This document shows, piece after piece, positions 23,849 to 31,996 of a stretch of 64,000 nt of DNA. The stretch is from Thermoplasmata archaeon (GTDB lineage Archaea > Thermoplasmatota > Thermoplasmata > Lutacidiplasmatales > UBA184). The stretch is taken from assembly GCA_021828195.1 (NCBI GenBank), contig JAKASQ010000001.1, positions 357,202 to 421,201 on the forward strand, given 5' to 3'. How positions within the stretch are numbered: position 1 is the stretch's first letter; each line of letters opens with the position of its first letter. A program made the translations under genes and the position numbers. Under the pieces are notes generated by a model. That model had not been told where the DNA came from. It ran no database searches and saw only the letters and a list, made by a program, of their open reading frames with translations.

Positions 23849-24514
23849 GTGCCGGTCGGTCGTGCATTGTTCGGCGGAAGCCCGTATCTTGGCGTCCATC
23901 TGCGCGTTACCGACTCCGCGGCGATCGTACCGCCGAGCACCCCGGCCGCGCTCGAGCACGAGGTCGAGCGGCTGCTCGGCGTGAAGGCCCACCGCACGAC
24001 CGTCTGCGACAGCGAACTGGTCGGTCCTCTTCTCGCAATCAACTCGAACGGGGCGGTCGTCGGCGACACGATCGATGTCTTGGAGCGTGCGGTGCTCGAG
24101 CGGATCGTGCCGGTGGTCGTGATCCGCGCGCGCCAGAACGCGCTCGGCAACAATCTGCTCGCGAACGATCACGGAGCGCTCGCGCACCCGGAACTGTCGG
24201 ACGTGGCGATCGGCAAGATCGCCGGGGCCCTCGGAGTACCCGTCCGTCGGGGAACTCTGGGGGGCCTCGGCACCGTCGGCATGGCGGGCCTCGCGACGAA
24301 TCGCGGAGTGGTCGTGCACCCGAAGGCGACGGAGCACGAGGTCGCGTTCGCGGGCGAGGTTCTGGGCGTGCCGGTCCACCGATCCACGGCGAACTTTGGG
24401 GTTCCCGTGGTCGGTGCCTGCGCGATCGCGAACTCGCGAGGATTCATCACCGGCCGGCCCTCGACCCCGGTGGAGATCTCCCACCTGCAAGAGGGGCTCT
24501 CGATCTTCGACTAG
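23849..24514 (+). CDS. eif6: translation initiation factor aIF6
   Basis: A 221-residue pentein-fold protein with five quasi-repeats. Recognisable parts are CDSELVGPLLAINSNGAVV, then ARQNALGNNLLANDHGALAH and VGACAIANSRGFITGRPSTP, ending QEGLSIFD. IF6 binds the large subunit and blocks premature joining. GTG start. In most euryarchaea L18a and prefoldin alpha follow; here the next gene is an unrelated aldolase on the opposite strand. Confidence 0.96.
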   Translation: MPVGRALFGGSPYLGVHLRVTDSAAIVPPSTPAALEHEVERLLGVKAHRTTVCDSELVGPLLAINSNGAVVGDTIDVLERAVLERIVPVVVIRARQNALGNNLLANDHGALAHPELSDVAIGKIAGALGVPVRRGTLGGLGTVGMAGLATNRGVVVHPKATEHEVAFAGEVLGVPVHRSTANFGVPVVGACAIANSRGFITGRPSTPVEISHLQEGLSIFD

Positions 24515-24533
24515 GCCCGCGCGCGGAGCCGTG

Positions 24534-25331
24534 CTACGCGTTCAGGTAGTCCTGCGCACCCTGGATCAGGAAGCGCACGTCCGACGCGAGGGAGATGAAC
24601 CGAAAACCGAGCTTGACGGCCGCCTGCTTCTCTTCCACGTCGATGACAAGCGTGCCCGCGATCTTGCCATGTCGTTCGCAGGCGTCGACCACGCGACGCA
24701 TGGCGTCGCGCACCTTCGCGTTCTTGCGATCGTCCAGCAGGCCCAGACTCAGGGTGAGGTCCTGGGGCCCTACGAATAGCATGTCCACGCCGGAGACCCC
24801 CGCGATCGCCTCGAGATTGTCGAGGGACTCCTTGGTCTCGATCTGAACGCCCACCGTGGTCTCCGCGTTCGCGACCCGCAGGTACGAAGCCAGGCGGCGC
24901 CCGTAGCGAGAGGACGCCCCGGCGGCCGCACCCCGGATCCCGTCCGGTGGATACTTCGCATAGGCCACGGCGGCCCTCGCCTGGGCCTCGGTGTTCACGA
25001 GTGGAACGAGGATCCCTCGCGCGCCGGAGTCGAGCGCCTGCTTGACGAGATACGGATCGAGGTTGCCCACCCGGACGAAGGGGGTGGCCCCGCTCCCAGC
25101 CAGGCCGGCCATCATCGCGGCCATCGTTTCGGGATTCACCTGGGAGTGCTCGGTGTCGACCATGAACCACTCGAAGCCCATATCCTTCAGCGCGTCGAGA
25201 CAGACGAAGGAGGACGACGAGATCCAGGTGCCGAAGGACACGGCGGGGGAGGAAAGGAGCCGACTCTTCAGAGAATCCTGCACAGGAACGTCGGATGCGC
25301 TCAGGCCGGGGTTCAGGGATAACTGTTGCAC
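24534..25331 (-). CDS. HpcH/HpaI family aldolase
   Basis: A 265-residue TIM-barrel class II aldolase. Diagnostic parts are FGTWISSSSFVCLDALKDMG, then FEWFMVDTEHSQVN (acid-base and metal region), ARGILVPLVNTEAQARAAV, GVQIETKESLDNL and LFVGPQDLTLSLG. Members cleave 4-hydroxy-2-oxo acids to pyruvate or oxaloacetate plus an aldehyde, in aromatic or deoxysugar catabolism. The substrate is not predictable. The GTG at 25331 gives full length. Its upstream side is occupied by the TnpB element. It is tail-to-tail with aIF6. Confidence 0.88.
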   Translation of the reverse strand: MQQLSLNPGLSASDVPVQDSLKSRLLSSPAVSFGTWISSSSFVCLDALKDMGFEWFMVDTEHSQVNPETMAAMMAGLAGSGATPFVRVGNLDPYLVKQALDSGARGILVPLVNTEAQARAAVAYAKYPPDGIRGAAAGASSRYGRRLASYLRVANAETTVGVQIETKESLDNLEAIAGVSGVDMLFVGPQDLTLSLGLLDDRKNAKVRDAMRRVVDACERHGKIAGTLVIDVEEKQAAVKLGFRFISLASDVRFLIQGAQDYLNA

Positions 25332-25488
25332 CGCTTGTGGGGGTGGGGAGAACCGAGGTTCGCCCGGCCGCTGGGAGCGGCGCCCGCCGAGCGCTCTACA
25401 AATGAAGGCCGAGAGGGCCTCGCTACTTGTGGGGAGGATGAATCGGCCTCCCTATATTGGCGTGGGGCGTGATAGAGTCGCCACACGC

Positions 25489-26718
25489 ATGTTCGTTCCC
25501 CACAAGTTCCGTCTGTATCCATTCCGCTCGCAGGAGAGGGAACTCCTCCGTCAGTTCGAGGAGCTGCGGTTCCTGTGGAACTACGCCCTCGAACGGCGGC
25601 AGGAGGCGTGGCGCAAGGAGAAGCGGTCCCTCTCGTACGTGGGTCAGTGCCGGGACTTGACTCGGTGGCGCGGCTTCGACAAGGACGGAATCGGGCGAGT
25701 GAACGCCCAAGTGGCGCAGGAGACTCTGGCCCGACTCCACGACGCCTTCCGGCACTTCTACCGACGGGCGAAGGCGGGCGGCCGTCCCGGGTTCCCGCGC
25801 TTCAAGCGCGAGGTCTGTTCCCTTAGTTATCCCCAGGCGTACGAATCGGTGGGGTTCGTCGACGGGAGGAATAGTACCCGTCGCCTCCACCTGTCGATAG
25901 TGGGCGACATCCCCATCGAGGTCCACCGCACGCCGCCCGAAGGCCGGGTCAAGACCTGTACCGTGGAGCGGGAGGGCGACCGCTGGTTCGCCGTCCTCAC
26001 CTACGAGGGGCCGGACCCCGCGCCGCCTCCGGCGACACCACCCGTCTCCCCAGTCGGCGTAGACCTCGGGCTGTCCCACCTCGCCGCCCTCTCGACCGGA
26101 GAGGTGTTCGAGCCCCCGAAGTTCCTGCGATGGGCCGAGAAACGCATCCAACGCGCCCAACGGATCGTGTCCCGCCGGAAGAAGGGGTCGCACAACCGGG
26201 AGAAGGCGAAGGTACGGCTCGGCCGGTGCCACGCGAAGGTTCGGGACCAGCGTCGGGACTTCGCCCACAAGCTCACGACCGCGTGGGCGGAGGCCCACGA
26301 CCTGATTGCCTTCGAGGACATGGACTTGCGGGACCACATGCGGGGCGCGTTCCCGAAGGCGACCGCCGACGCGGGGTGGGGGATGCTCCGCCAGTTCTGC
26401 GAGTACAAGGAGGCCCACCGCTCGGGACGCTACGTCGAAGTCGCTACGAAGGGAACGACCCAGACCTGCTCAGGCTGTGGCCGCCTCCACAACCCACCCC
26501 TCACGCTCAAGGACCGCACGTACGATTGTCCGTGCGGACTTCGCCTCGACCGAGACCTGAACGCGGCGAGGAACGTCCTCGCCCGCGCGCTCGCCCGAGT
26601 ACCCGGGGGCACCGGGGAATTCACGCCTGTGGAGACGGGACCTCCACCGCACCGCAAGGGGCGGCGAGTCCGGTCGTGGAAGCAGGAACCGCCGTCGGCC
26701 TCGCGTGTGGCAACATGA
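25489..26718 (+). CDS. tnpB: TnpB RNA-guided nuclease
   Basis: A 409-residue full-length TnpB. The N-terminal wedge starts MFVPHKFRLYPFRSQERELL. The RuvC acidic residues are in VGVDLGLSHLAALS, LIAFEDMDLRDHM and DRDLNAARNVLA. The zinc finger is TCSGCGRL...YDCPCG. All catalytic residues are intact, so it may be active. A TATA-like tatatt lies about 35 bases before the ATG at 25489. The C-terminal ~60 residues are Pro/Arg-rich. The omega-RNA of such elements usually covers the tnpB 3' end and the adjacent right hairpin. No TnpA is in the window, so movement would need a transposase in trans. Confidence 0.93.
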   Translation: MFVPHKFRLYPFRSQERELLRQFEELRFLWNYALERRQEAWRKEKRSLSYVGQCRDLTRWRGFDKDGIGRVNAQVAQETLARLHDAFRHFYRRAKAGGRPGFPRFKREVCSLSYPQAYESVGFVDGRNSTRRLHLSIVGDIPIEVHRTPPEGRVKTCTVEREGDRWFAVLTYEGPDPAPPPATPPVSPVGVDLGLSHLAALSTGEVFEPPKFLRWAEKRIQRAQRIVSRRKKGSHNREKAKVRLGRCHAKVRDQRRDFAHKLTTAWAEAHDLIAFEDMDLRDHMRGAFPKATADAGWGMLRQFCEYKEAHRSGRYVEVATKGTTQTCSGCGRLHNPPLTLKDRTYDCPCGLRLDRDLNAARNVLARALARVPGGTGEFTPVETGPPPHRKGRRVRSWKQEPPSASRVAT

Positions 26719-26732
26719 GGTCGGATTGGAAG

Positions 26733-26752
26733 CCCCCCAACAAGTTGGGGGG
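26733..26752 (+). repeat. perfect hairpin at the right end of the TnpB element
   Basis: CCCCCCAA, loop CAAG, then TTGGGGGG. It lies 15 bases after the tnpB stop and 7 bases before the S17e stop. It may be the right-end transposition hairpin, the 3' boundary of the guide RNA, and a bidirectional terminator for tnpB and S17e. Confidence 0.6.
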
Positions 26753-26758
26753 AGGATG

Positions 26759-26986
26759 TCACGTTCCGCGTTTGCGCTTGATGTACCGGACGGTGTAGCC
26801 GGCGATTCGGTTGGCCAGCTTCTTGTACGTGGCATGGTACTCGCTGCCTTCGACCGCCACGCCGAGATCCGTCAGCTCGAGGACTTTGCGCTTGTTGTTC
26901 GCGAAATCTCCGTTGAAATCGTTCGGGTAATGGCGGATGAGGTCGATCGCGACCCTCTTGATGTAGGTCTGACGGATGTTGCCCAT
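26759..26986 (-). CDS. rps17e: 30S ribosomal protein S17e
   Basis: A 75-residue archaeal S17e: MGNIRQTYIKRVAIDLIRHY, then FANNKRKVLELTDL and KLANRIAGYTVRYIKRKRG. The length is typical of archaeal S17e. It has its own TATA box (ggttataacc) 25-34 bases upstream and is monocistronic. Its 3' end abuts the TnpB element, and the gene itself is intact. Confidence 0.95.
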   Translation of the reverse strand: MGNIRQTYIKRVAIDLIRHYPNDFNGDFANNKRKVLELTDLGVAVEGSEYHATYKKLANRIAGYTVRYIKRKRGT

Positions 26987-27010
26987 GCGGGCGGCTCCGA
27001 CCCAGGTGCG

Positions 27011-27020
27011 GGTTATAACC
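27011..27020 (-). promoter_or_regulatory. TATA-like box of S17e
   Basis: The palindromic ggttataacc is centred 29 bases upstream of the S17e ATG (26986). It is the clearest promoter element in the 186-base divergent gap between S17e and the zinc-ribbon membrane protein. Confidence 0.6.
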
Positions 27021-27172
27021 GTTCGCCCACCGCCGGCCGGGACGCTTTCCTCCGTCAGGCGCGCCCGGGAGCGCGCTCGGGGCCCTGTGCGAATCCGTCG
27101 TAGGCGATCGCACGGTCGGGTCCCGCCCCAAGCGCCCACAACGCTAAGCCCCCCGGCGAACCTGGAGGAGCG

Positions 27173-27364
27173 ATGGCGCTCGGAATCGACCATCGGCACT
27201 GCAAGGTCTGCGGGAAGACCTGCGCTCCCGGTTCGGAGACCTGCAGCGCCACCTGCCAAGAGAAGCGCGACGCCACGCTCCGCACCCGCCGTTTCTACAC
27301 GAACGTGATGTACATCGTCATCGCGTTCCTCGTGATCGTGCTGGCCATCAGCTTCATCCGGTAG
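27173..27364 (+). CDS. small zinc-ribbon protein with C-terminal membrane anchor
   Basis: A 63-residue tail-anchored protein: a zinc-binding head with HCKVCGKTCAPGSETCSATC (CxxC and CxxxC pairs), then a basic stretch and one C-terminal transmembrane helix (VMYIVIAFLVIVLAISFIR). It resembles the archaeal DUF2116-type zinc-ribbon membrane proteins of unknown role. It is followed 10 bases later by coaD and is probably co-transcribed. Confidence 0.75.
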   Translation: MALGIDHRHCKVCGKTCAPGSETCSATCQEKRDATLRTRRFYTNVMYIVIAFLVIVLAISFIR

Positions 27365-27373
27365 AGGGCCCCG

Positions 27374-28204
27374 GTGGCGCGTTTTCCGGTCGTGGTGCTG
27401 GGAGGCACCTTCGATCGTCTCCACGTCGGGCACGAGGCGCTCCTCAACACCGCCTTCCACGTGGGGCAGAGGGTGGGTATCGGCCTCACCACGACCGCCT
27501 TCCTGCGGGGCCGGTCGAAGCCGCGGGCCGAGCTGATCGGATCGTACCTGGCGCGGCGCCGCGCCCTCACCGCGTGGTTGCGGCGGCATCACTCCGATCG
27601 AGCGTGGTGGATCGCTCCTCTGGACGATGGCTTCGGCCGGTCTGTCGAACCGGGCGTGTCCGCGCTCGTGGTCTCGTCGGACACCCTGGAAGGCGCTCGC
27701 GCTGTGAATCGAGAGCGCCGAAGGCGGGGCTTGCCGCCGGTGGTGGTGGTAGCCGTGCCGCTCGTCCTCGCCGACGATCTCCAGCCGGTGAGTTCGCGGC
27801 GGGTCCGGGCTCGGATCATCAGTCGTCGGGGTCGCCGACTCTCGCACATTCCGATTCGGGTCCGGGCCCCGCGTGAGGCTCGTCCCGCGATCCGGGCCGC
27901 CCTCGAAGACGTCTATCCCTCCCCCCAGATCCGTTGGTCCGCCCCGGGAGAGCGCCCGTCGCGCTCTCAGCGGGAGCGCCGAAGCCCGTCCGAGATCGAC
28001 CTCGAGGTCCGACCGCGTTCGCCTCCGAATGGCACGTGGAGCATTGCCATCGCCGCGAGCCGGATCCGACTGCCGGCGATCCGGGTCCGAGTCCGCTCGG
28101 CCCGAGAGCTCGAGACGGCGGTCCAGGAGAGGCTCCGTCCGCGTCCCGCCGAGCCGCGTGCATCGCGGCGACGAATTCGTCGGTCCCGACCGAACAAACA
28201 TTAA
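27374..28204 (+). CDS. coaD: phosphopantetheine adenylyltransferase (archaeal CoaD) with C-terminal extension
   Basis: Residues 1-~150 are the archaeal PPAT: VVVLGGTFDRLHVGHEALL (HxGH nucleotidyltransferase motif), then SKPRAELIGSYLARRRAL and LQPVSSRRVRARII. It makes dephospho-CoA from phosphopantetheine and ATP. About 125 more residues follow (RVRAPREARPAIRAALEDVY and so on) and end in a very basic tail. Some archaeal PPATs are fused to a DUF84/NTPase domain; this extension could be a degenerate relic of such a domain, but I see none of its catalytic motifs. GTG start. Confidence 0.85.
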   Translation: MARFPVVVLGGTFDRLHVGHEALLNTAFHVGQRVGIGLTTTAFLRGRSKPRAELIGSYLARRRALTAWLRRHHSDRAWWIAPLDDGFGRSVEPGVSALVVSSDTLEGARAVNRERRRRGLPPVVVVAVPLVLADDLQPVSSRRVRARIISRRGRRLSHIPIRVRAPREARPAIRAALEDVYPSPQIRWSAPGERPSRSQRERRSPSEIDLEVRPRSPPNGTWSIAIAASRIRLPAIRVRVRSARELETAVQERLRPRPAEPRASRRRIRRSRPNKH

Positions 28205-28230
28205 GCCGAGCGGCGCCCATTCGGCCCGCG

Positions 28231-28452
28231 ATGGAAACGTACCTCCGGGTGACGTTCGACAGCGAGGGTGGCAAGCCCTCGGAAGTGGCGGGCCAACTGC
28301 GTGCGATCGGATTCGAGCCGACCCAGGGCAACTACGACTTCGTCTACGATTGGCAGGGCAGCGCTCGCCTGGAGCAGCTCTTGGATCTGACGGACGAGCT
28401 CACGCGCAGACTCCGCGGGTACCGGGTCCGGTTCGAGATCGAGACGGTCTGA
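28231..28452 (+). CDS. small hypothetical protein (73 residues)
   Basis: The compact alpha/beta protein METYLRVTFDSEGGKPSEVA continues LRAIGFEPTQGNYDFVYDW and LLDLTDELTRRLRGYRVRFE. Its length, its pattern of alternating strands and helices, and a clean ATG shortly after an AT-rich aaacattaag support a real gene. It looks like a ferredoxin-like (ACT-like) fold. No family is recognised. Confidence 0.65.
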   Translation: METYLRVTFDSEGGKPSEVAGQLRAIGFEPTQGNYDFVYDWQGSARLEQLLDLTDELTRRLRGYRVRFEIETV

Positions 28453-28512
28453 TCGGTGCGGGCCGGGAGTCCGGCTAAGCGTTTATAGAAAGCTCCGCTT
28501 CGACCGGGCGCC

Positions 28513-28830
28513 GTGCAGAGATATCCGGTCCGGGCGAGCCATCGCTCCCAACTGACTCCCGAGATCCTTCAGAGCAAGCTGGCCGCGGAGTTCGGTCCGG
28601 CCCAGATCGTGGGTGGCGCCGCGGCGGCGCGCTATGGGGCTCTCGAGCGGATCGCGGCCCACGCTGTGGGAAGGGAGCTCGAGGTGGAAGTCACGATGAA
28701 CCCGAAGGTACCCGAGGACGTCGCCCGCGAAACGATCAATCGATACAACCGCTTCCTGGAAGCAGCGACCGGGTATTCGGCGAAAGAGCGCGCCCAGCGA
28801 TTGCGAAAGTCGGCCGCTGGGTCGGACTAG
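28513..28830 (+). CDS. conserved-looking hypothetical protein (105 residues)
   Basis: MQRYPVRASHRSQLTPEILQ is followed by FGPAQIVGGAAAARYGALER, LEVEVTMNPKVPEDVARETI and RYNRFLEAATGYSAKERAQR. It is an alpha/beta protein with no membrane segment. The GTG start lies 25-31 bases after a strong TTTATAG box (28482-28488), so the gene has its own promoter. It may be a Thermoplasmata-specific family of unknown function. The site-2 protease gene follows 15 bases later. Confidence 0.7.
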   Translation: MQRYPVRASHRSQLTPEILQSKLAAEFGPAQIVGGAAAARYGALERIAAHAVGRELEVEVTMNPKVPEDVARETINRYNRFLEAATGYSAKERAQRLRKSAAGSD

Positions 28831-28845
28831 CGAGGTCGAGCATCG

Positions 28846-30432
28846 ATGGGTGGCCCCGGGGTCGGGCCCCTCCCGTCCTCCGGGTCCCCCAGCGAGCTCG
28901 ATCGGCTGCGTGCGGCCGTCGCGCTCCACTTTCCCATCTACGAGACCCAGATAGCGCCCGCTTCCCTCGTCCTCTCCGTCCACGTCGACCCCGCGACGCT
29001 CGAGGAGAAGTTTGACCGGCTCTGCAAGGATCTCTGGCCGCTGTTCTACGTTCCCCTCCTCCACTACCAGACCGGAGAGTACACGATCGAGGTGATCCGG
29101 CGTCCTATCCCTCGCTACAAGGGGATCTGGATCAACATCCTCCTCTTGGCGGCGACGATCGGGTCGGTCGATTTCGCCGGAGCGCTCATCTGGCTCTCGT
29201 ACGAAGGTCAGTCCACGATCACCTCCAACGCGTTTCTGTGGGGAGGGCTCACCTTCGCGCTCCCGCTGATGCTGATTCTCGGCCTCCACGAGCTCGCGCA
29301 CTACTGGATGTCCCGACGCTACCAGCTCGAAGCGTCGCTCCCGTTCTTCATCCCGGTCCCGCCCCCGCTCCTCCTCGGCACCTTCGGTGCGTTCATCAGC
29401 ATCCGCCAGCCGTTCACGGACCGCAAGGCGCTCTTCGACATCGGGGCCGCGGGACCGATCGCCGGGTTCATCGTCGCCATCCCCGTGACGATCCTCGGGC
29501 TGTACCTCTCCGCGCACTCCGCGGCCCCGTCGCTCGCCGCGTGCGGGCCGACGGTCCTGGGAACGAGCTACAGTAACCTCGTCCTCAACAGCCCACCCTT
29601 GTGGTATGTGCTCTCGCTGTTCTTCCCGATCTCGGGCAACGTCCATCCGCTCGAGTTCGCCGGGTGGGTGGGGATCCTCGTCACCTCGCTGAACCTGTTG
29701 CCCGCCGGACAGCTCGATGGCGGTCACGTCTGGCGCGCGCTCTTGGGGGACCGGGCCCGGTTCATGAGCATCGCCGCGGTCTTCTTCCTGTTCGCGATCG
29801 GGTTGTTCTTCTACTTCGGGTGGCTGATCATTGGGTTCCTCGTCCTCTTGATGGGGGTTCGCCATCCTCCACCCCTCAACGACATCACGCCGATCGGGCT
29901 CGGTCGGACCTTGGTCGGGGTCGGCGTCGCGGCGATCCTCGTCTCGGGCTTCGTCCTCGTCCCGATCTCCGCCCCTACCGGGGCGATCGGCTTCTCGAAC
30001 GCTACGATCCAGTACCCGGCGCACCCTCCTCCCGGGGCGCTCGTCGCGGCGAACCTCTCGGTGGTCATCCAGAACTCGGACCTGATCGCGCATGGATTCT
30101 TCTTTTCGACGACCGTCCAGAACGTCTCGGTGCCGACCCAGAACGGTAGTTGGCAGTACTTATCCGGTGCGGCGTTCACCGCGTATGCCGGGAATTCCAC
30201 GTGGACGTTCTACTTCTCGAACGGCACCCGCGTCGTGCTCCACGGGGCGTCGGTGATGACCTCCTCCACCGCATACGTCACGATCGCCTCTTCCGATTCG
30301 GTGGCGCTGACCGTGAGGTACACGAACCCCTCGGCCGCCCACTCGATCCTGATCCAACTCGTTGCGATGGAGGTGTGTCCTCCCGTGGGCGCCGGTTCGG
30401 CGAGCACGAATTTCCCGCTCAGTCCCCCCTAG
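28846..30432 (+). CDS. site-2 protease family (M50) membrane metalloprotease with exported C-terminal domain
   Basis: A 528-residue protein. About 90 cytoplasmic residues precede the membrane part. Zinc site HELAHYW (HExxH) lies in the second or third helix, and the third ligand is in NLLPAGQLDGGH (NxxPxxxLDGGH). Helix-rich segments continue to about residue 375. The last ~160 residues after ILVSGFVLVPISAP form a Ser/Thr/Asn-rich beta domain with several NxS/T sequons (FSNAT, NGSW, GNSTW), probably outside the membrane. S2P enzymes cleave transmembrane helices of regulators or processed proteins. The appended outer domain is unusual for archaeal S2P and may recognise substrates. Confidence 0.85.
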   Translation: MGGPGVGPLPSSGSPSELDRLRAAVALHFPIYETQIAPASLVLSVHVDPATLEEKFDRLCKDLWPLFYVPLLHYQTGEYTIEVIRRPIPRYKGIWINILLLAATIGSVDFAGALIWLSYEGQSTITSNAFLWGGLTFALPLMLILGLHELAHYWMSRRYQLEASLPFFIPVPPPLLLGTFGAFISIRQPFTDRKALFDIGAAGPIAGFIVAIPVTILGLYLSAHSAAPSLAACGPTVLGTSYSNLVLNSPPLWYVLSLFFPISGNVHPLEFAGWVGILVTSLNLLPAGQLDGGHVWRALLGDRARFMSIAAVFFLFAIGLFFYFGWLIIGFLVLLMGVRHPPPLNDITPIGLGRTLVGVGVAAILVSGFVLVPISAPTGAIGFSNATIQYPAHPPPGALVAANLSVVIQNSDLIAHGFFFSTTVQNVSVPTQNGSWQYLSGAAFTAYAGNSTWTFYFSNGTRVVLHGASVMTSSTAYVTIASSDSVALTVRYTNPSAAHSILIQLVAMEVCPPVGAGSASTNFPLSPP

Positions 30433-31438
30433 GGACTCGCTCGTAGACGCGGAACTCGCGGGTCAGGCTGCGGTGGACGCGCACCGGAATCGAGAGCCTC
30501 CGGCGCCAAGGCGCAGGAAGCGGATCCGGTCCCCCCGGGACGACGACGACCACCCGGCCCCCCTCGCGGACCCGGCTCGCCCACACCGGCAGCACGCGTG
30601 CCATCAGGGCGATCCCGCCCTCCGCTCCCGTCGCCGACGCCCGCCCGTACGGCGGGTCAGTCAGGAGCGCGTCGAACCCTTCCGTGCCGGCCTCGGTGCC
30701 GAGCGTCCCGGCGTCGCCAACCGTCAACTCCTCGGCGTGGATCCCGAGATGGGCGAGGTTCTGGAGCGCACCCCGGATCATCGTCGGGTCGATGTCGACG
30801 CCGTAGAGCCGGGCTCCCAACAGTCCCGCCTCGGCCAAGAGCGCACCCGTCCCGACGAACGGATCGATCACGCGGTCGTTCGAGCGCACGCGCGCTAGGT
30901 TGGCCGCGGCCCGCGCGAGCCGCGGGTCGAGCCCGACGGGGCGTTGGAAGGGGAGTCGCGAGATGCGTCGGCTCTCGAACCGGGAGCGATCCACGCTCGC
31001 GAGCTCCTCGAGGTAGAGGTCGGGTCCCTCCGGACCCTCGGCAATCCAGATGCGCAGATCCGGATTCGTGAGCGATATCGTGCCCCCACCACGGCGGAAC
31101 GCTTGCGCGCCGCGGGCGATCGCAGGGTCCGAGCCTCCCGAGCTCGCATGACCGAGGCGGCGCAGCGCCGCGGTACGGCCCCCGGAGCCTTGCGCCTCGA
31201 TCGCGGCGAGCGCGTTGGACGGGCCGGTTCCCATCGGTCGAAGCACCCGCCGGGACAGTGCGAGCCGCCGTGCGAGGTCCGCGGGGTCCACCGAGCTCGG
31301 GAGCTCGATGGCCAAGAGCCCCGGCGCGGGTGGAGGCACCGATGCCCGCTCGTACCCACCGAGCGCCTCGGCGGCGCCGGCCGCCTCCGCGCGCGCCAGT
31401 GGCTCGCTCAGCCCCGATAGCTCGATCCACAGGCGCAC
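30419..31438 (-). CDS. THUMP-type tRNA guanine-N2 methyltransferase (Trm-G10/Trm11 family)
   Basis: A 339-residue protein. The N-terminal ~150 residues are THUMP-like. The C-terminal Rossmann methyltransferase has SAM motif DPFVGTGALLAEAG, VDIDPTMIRGALQNL and catalytic LLTDPPYGR. These are hallmarks of the archaeal enzyme that methylates G10 of tRNA. GTG start at 31438, two bases after the stop of the Mut7-C gene. Its 3' end overlaps the S2P gene by 14 bases. Confidence 0.88.
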   Translation of the reverse strand: MRLWIELSGLSEPLARAEAAGAAEALGGYERASVPPPAPGLLAIELPSSVDPADLARRLALSRRVLRPMGTGPSNALAAIEAQGSGGRTAALRRLGHASSGGSDPAIARGAQAFRRGGGTISLTNPDLRIWIAEGPEGPDLYLEELASVDRSRFESRRISRLPFQRPVGLDPRLARAAANLARVRSNDRVIDPFVGTGALLAEAGLLGARLYGVDIDPTMIRGALQNLAHLGIHAEELTVGDAGTLGTEAGTEGFDALLTDPPYGRASATGAEGGIALMARVLPVWASRVREGGRVVVVVPGGPDPLPAPWRRRLSIPVRVHRSLTREFRVYERVPRGD

Positions 31439-31440
31439 GG

Positions 31441-31914
31441 CTAGGCCCCCGGTGGGTGGGTCGCGCGTGCGATGAGCCTGCGGACCTTCTCCGAGTGGGA
31501 CCCTTCCCAGTAGACGTGGCGGCAGTCCGAGCACCGGTACAGAGCGAGGCCCTGTTCGACCAGCTCCCCCGGAACGCCTACGGGCCAGGGGTCTTCGGGA
31601 GCCCGGGTCCAGTGGGCGAGGGTGCCGTTGCAGAGCGTGCATCTCTCGGGACGGACCTCCCATCGGATCGTCGGGAACGCCTTGCGGAGCTCGGCCAACT
31701 GGCCTTCGATGTCGGTCGCGCAGACTCCTACGGCACCGGACGTTTGACGGGCCAGCGTGCGGTCCCGGGTCAGGAGGATCCTGCCTTCGAGCTGCGTCCG
31801 GGCTTGGACCTCGTGGTCGGTCCATCCCTGCGCGTACGCGGTGTCAAAGCCCATGAAGCGCAGATAGCGCGCGAGGCGGCCGAGCATCTCGTCAGCCATC
31901 CAACGCGGCTCCAT
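31441..31914 (-). CDS. Mut7-C RNase-domain protein with zinc ribbon
   Basis: A 157-residue protein. The PIN-like Mut7-C fold has WMADEMLGRLARYLRFMGFD, then EGRILLTRDRTLARQ (acidic residues for metal). A C-terminal zinc ribbon with CTLCNGTL and YRCSDCRHVYWEGSH follows. It is probably a nuclease acting on RNA. It is co-transcribed with the Trm-G10 methyltransferase, which fits a tRNA-related role. The start could be ATG 31914 or the internal ATG five codons later. Confidence 0.88.
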   Translation of the reverse strand: MEPRWMADEMLGRLARYLRFMGFDTAYAQGWTDHEVQARTQLEGRILLTRDRTLARQTSGAVGVCATDIEGQLAELRKAFPTIRWEVRPERCTLCNGTLAHWTRAPEDPWPVGVPGELVEQGLALYRCSDCRHVYWEGSHSEKVRRLIARATHPPGA

Positions 31915-31996
31915 GGCCCCCGAAACAGCGGTGCAGGGAAATCGGTTCCGCGCGGGGGGTCATATACACCGGACGCGTCGCCGGACCCGAAGCTCG

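Larger units (their letters stand above)
25405..26755 (+). mobile_element. IS200/IS605-group element carrying tnpB only (IS1341 type)
   Basis: The unit consists of tnpB with hairpin-bearing flanks and no tnpA. Left side: AGGCC/GGCCT hairpin at about 25408-25423 followed by ttgtggggaggatg. Right side: a perfect 8-bp hairpin (CCCCCCAA/TTGGGGGG, 26733-26752) followed by the same aggatg. The matching gggaggatg after both hairpins may mark the cleavage site or target repeat. Exact ends are not proven. It separates the aldolase gene from S17e. Confidence 0.55.
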
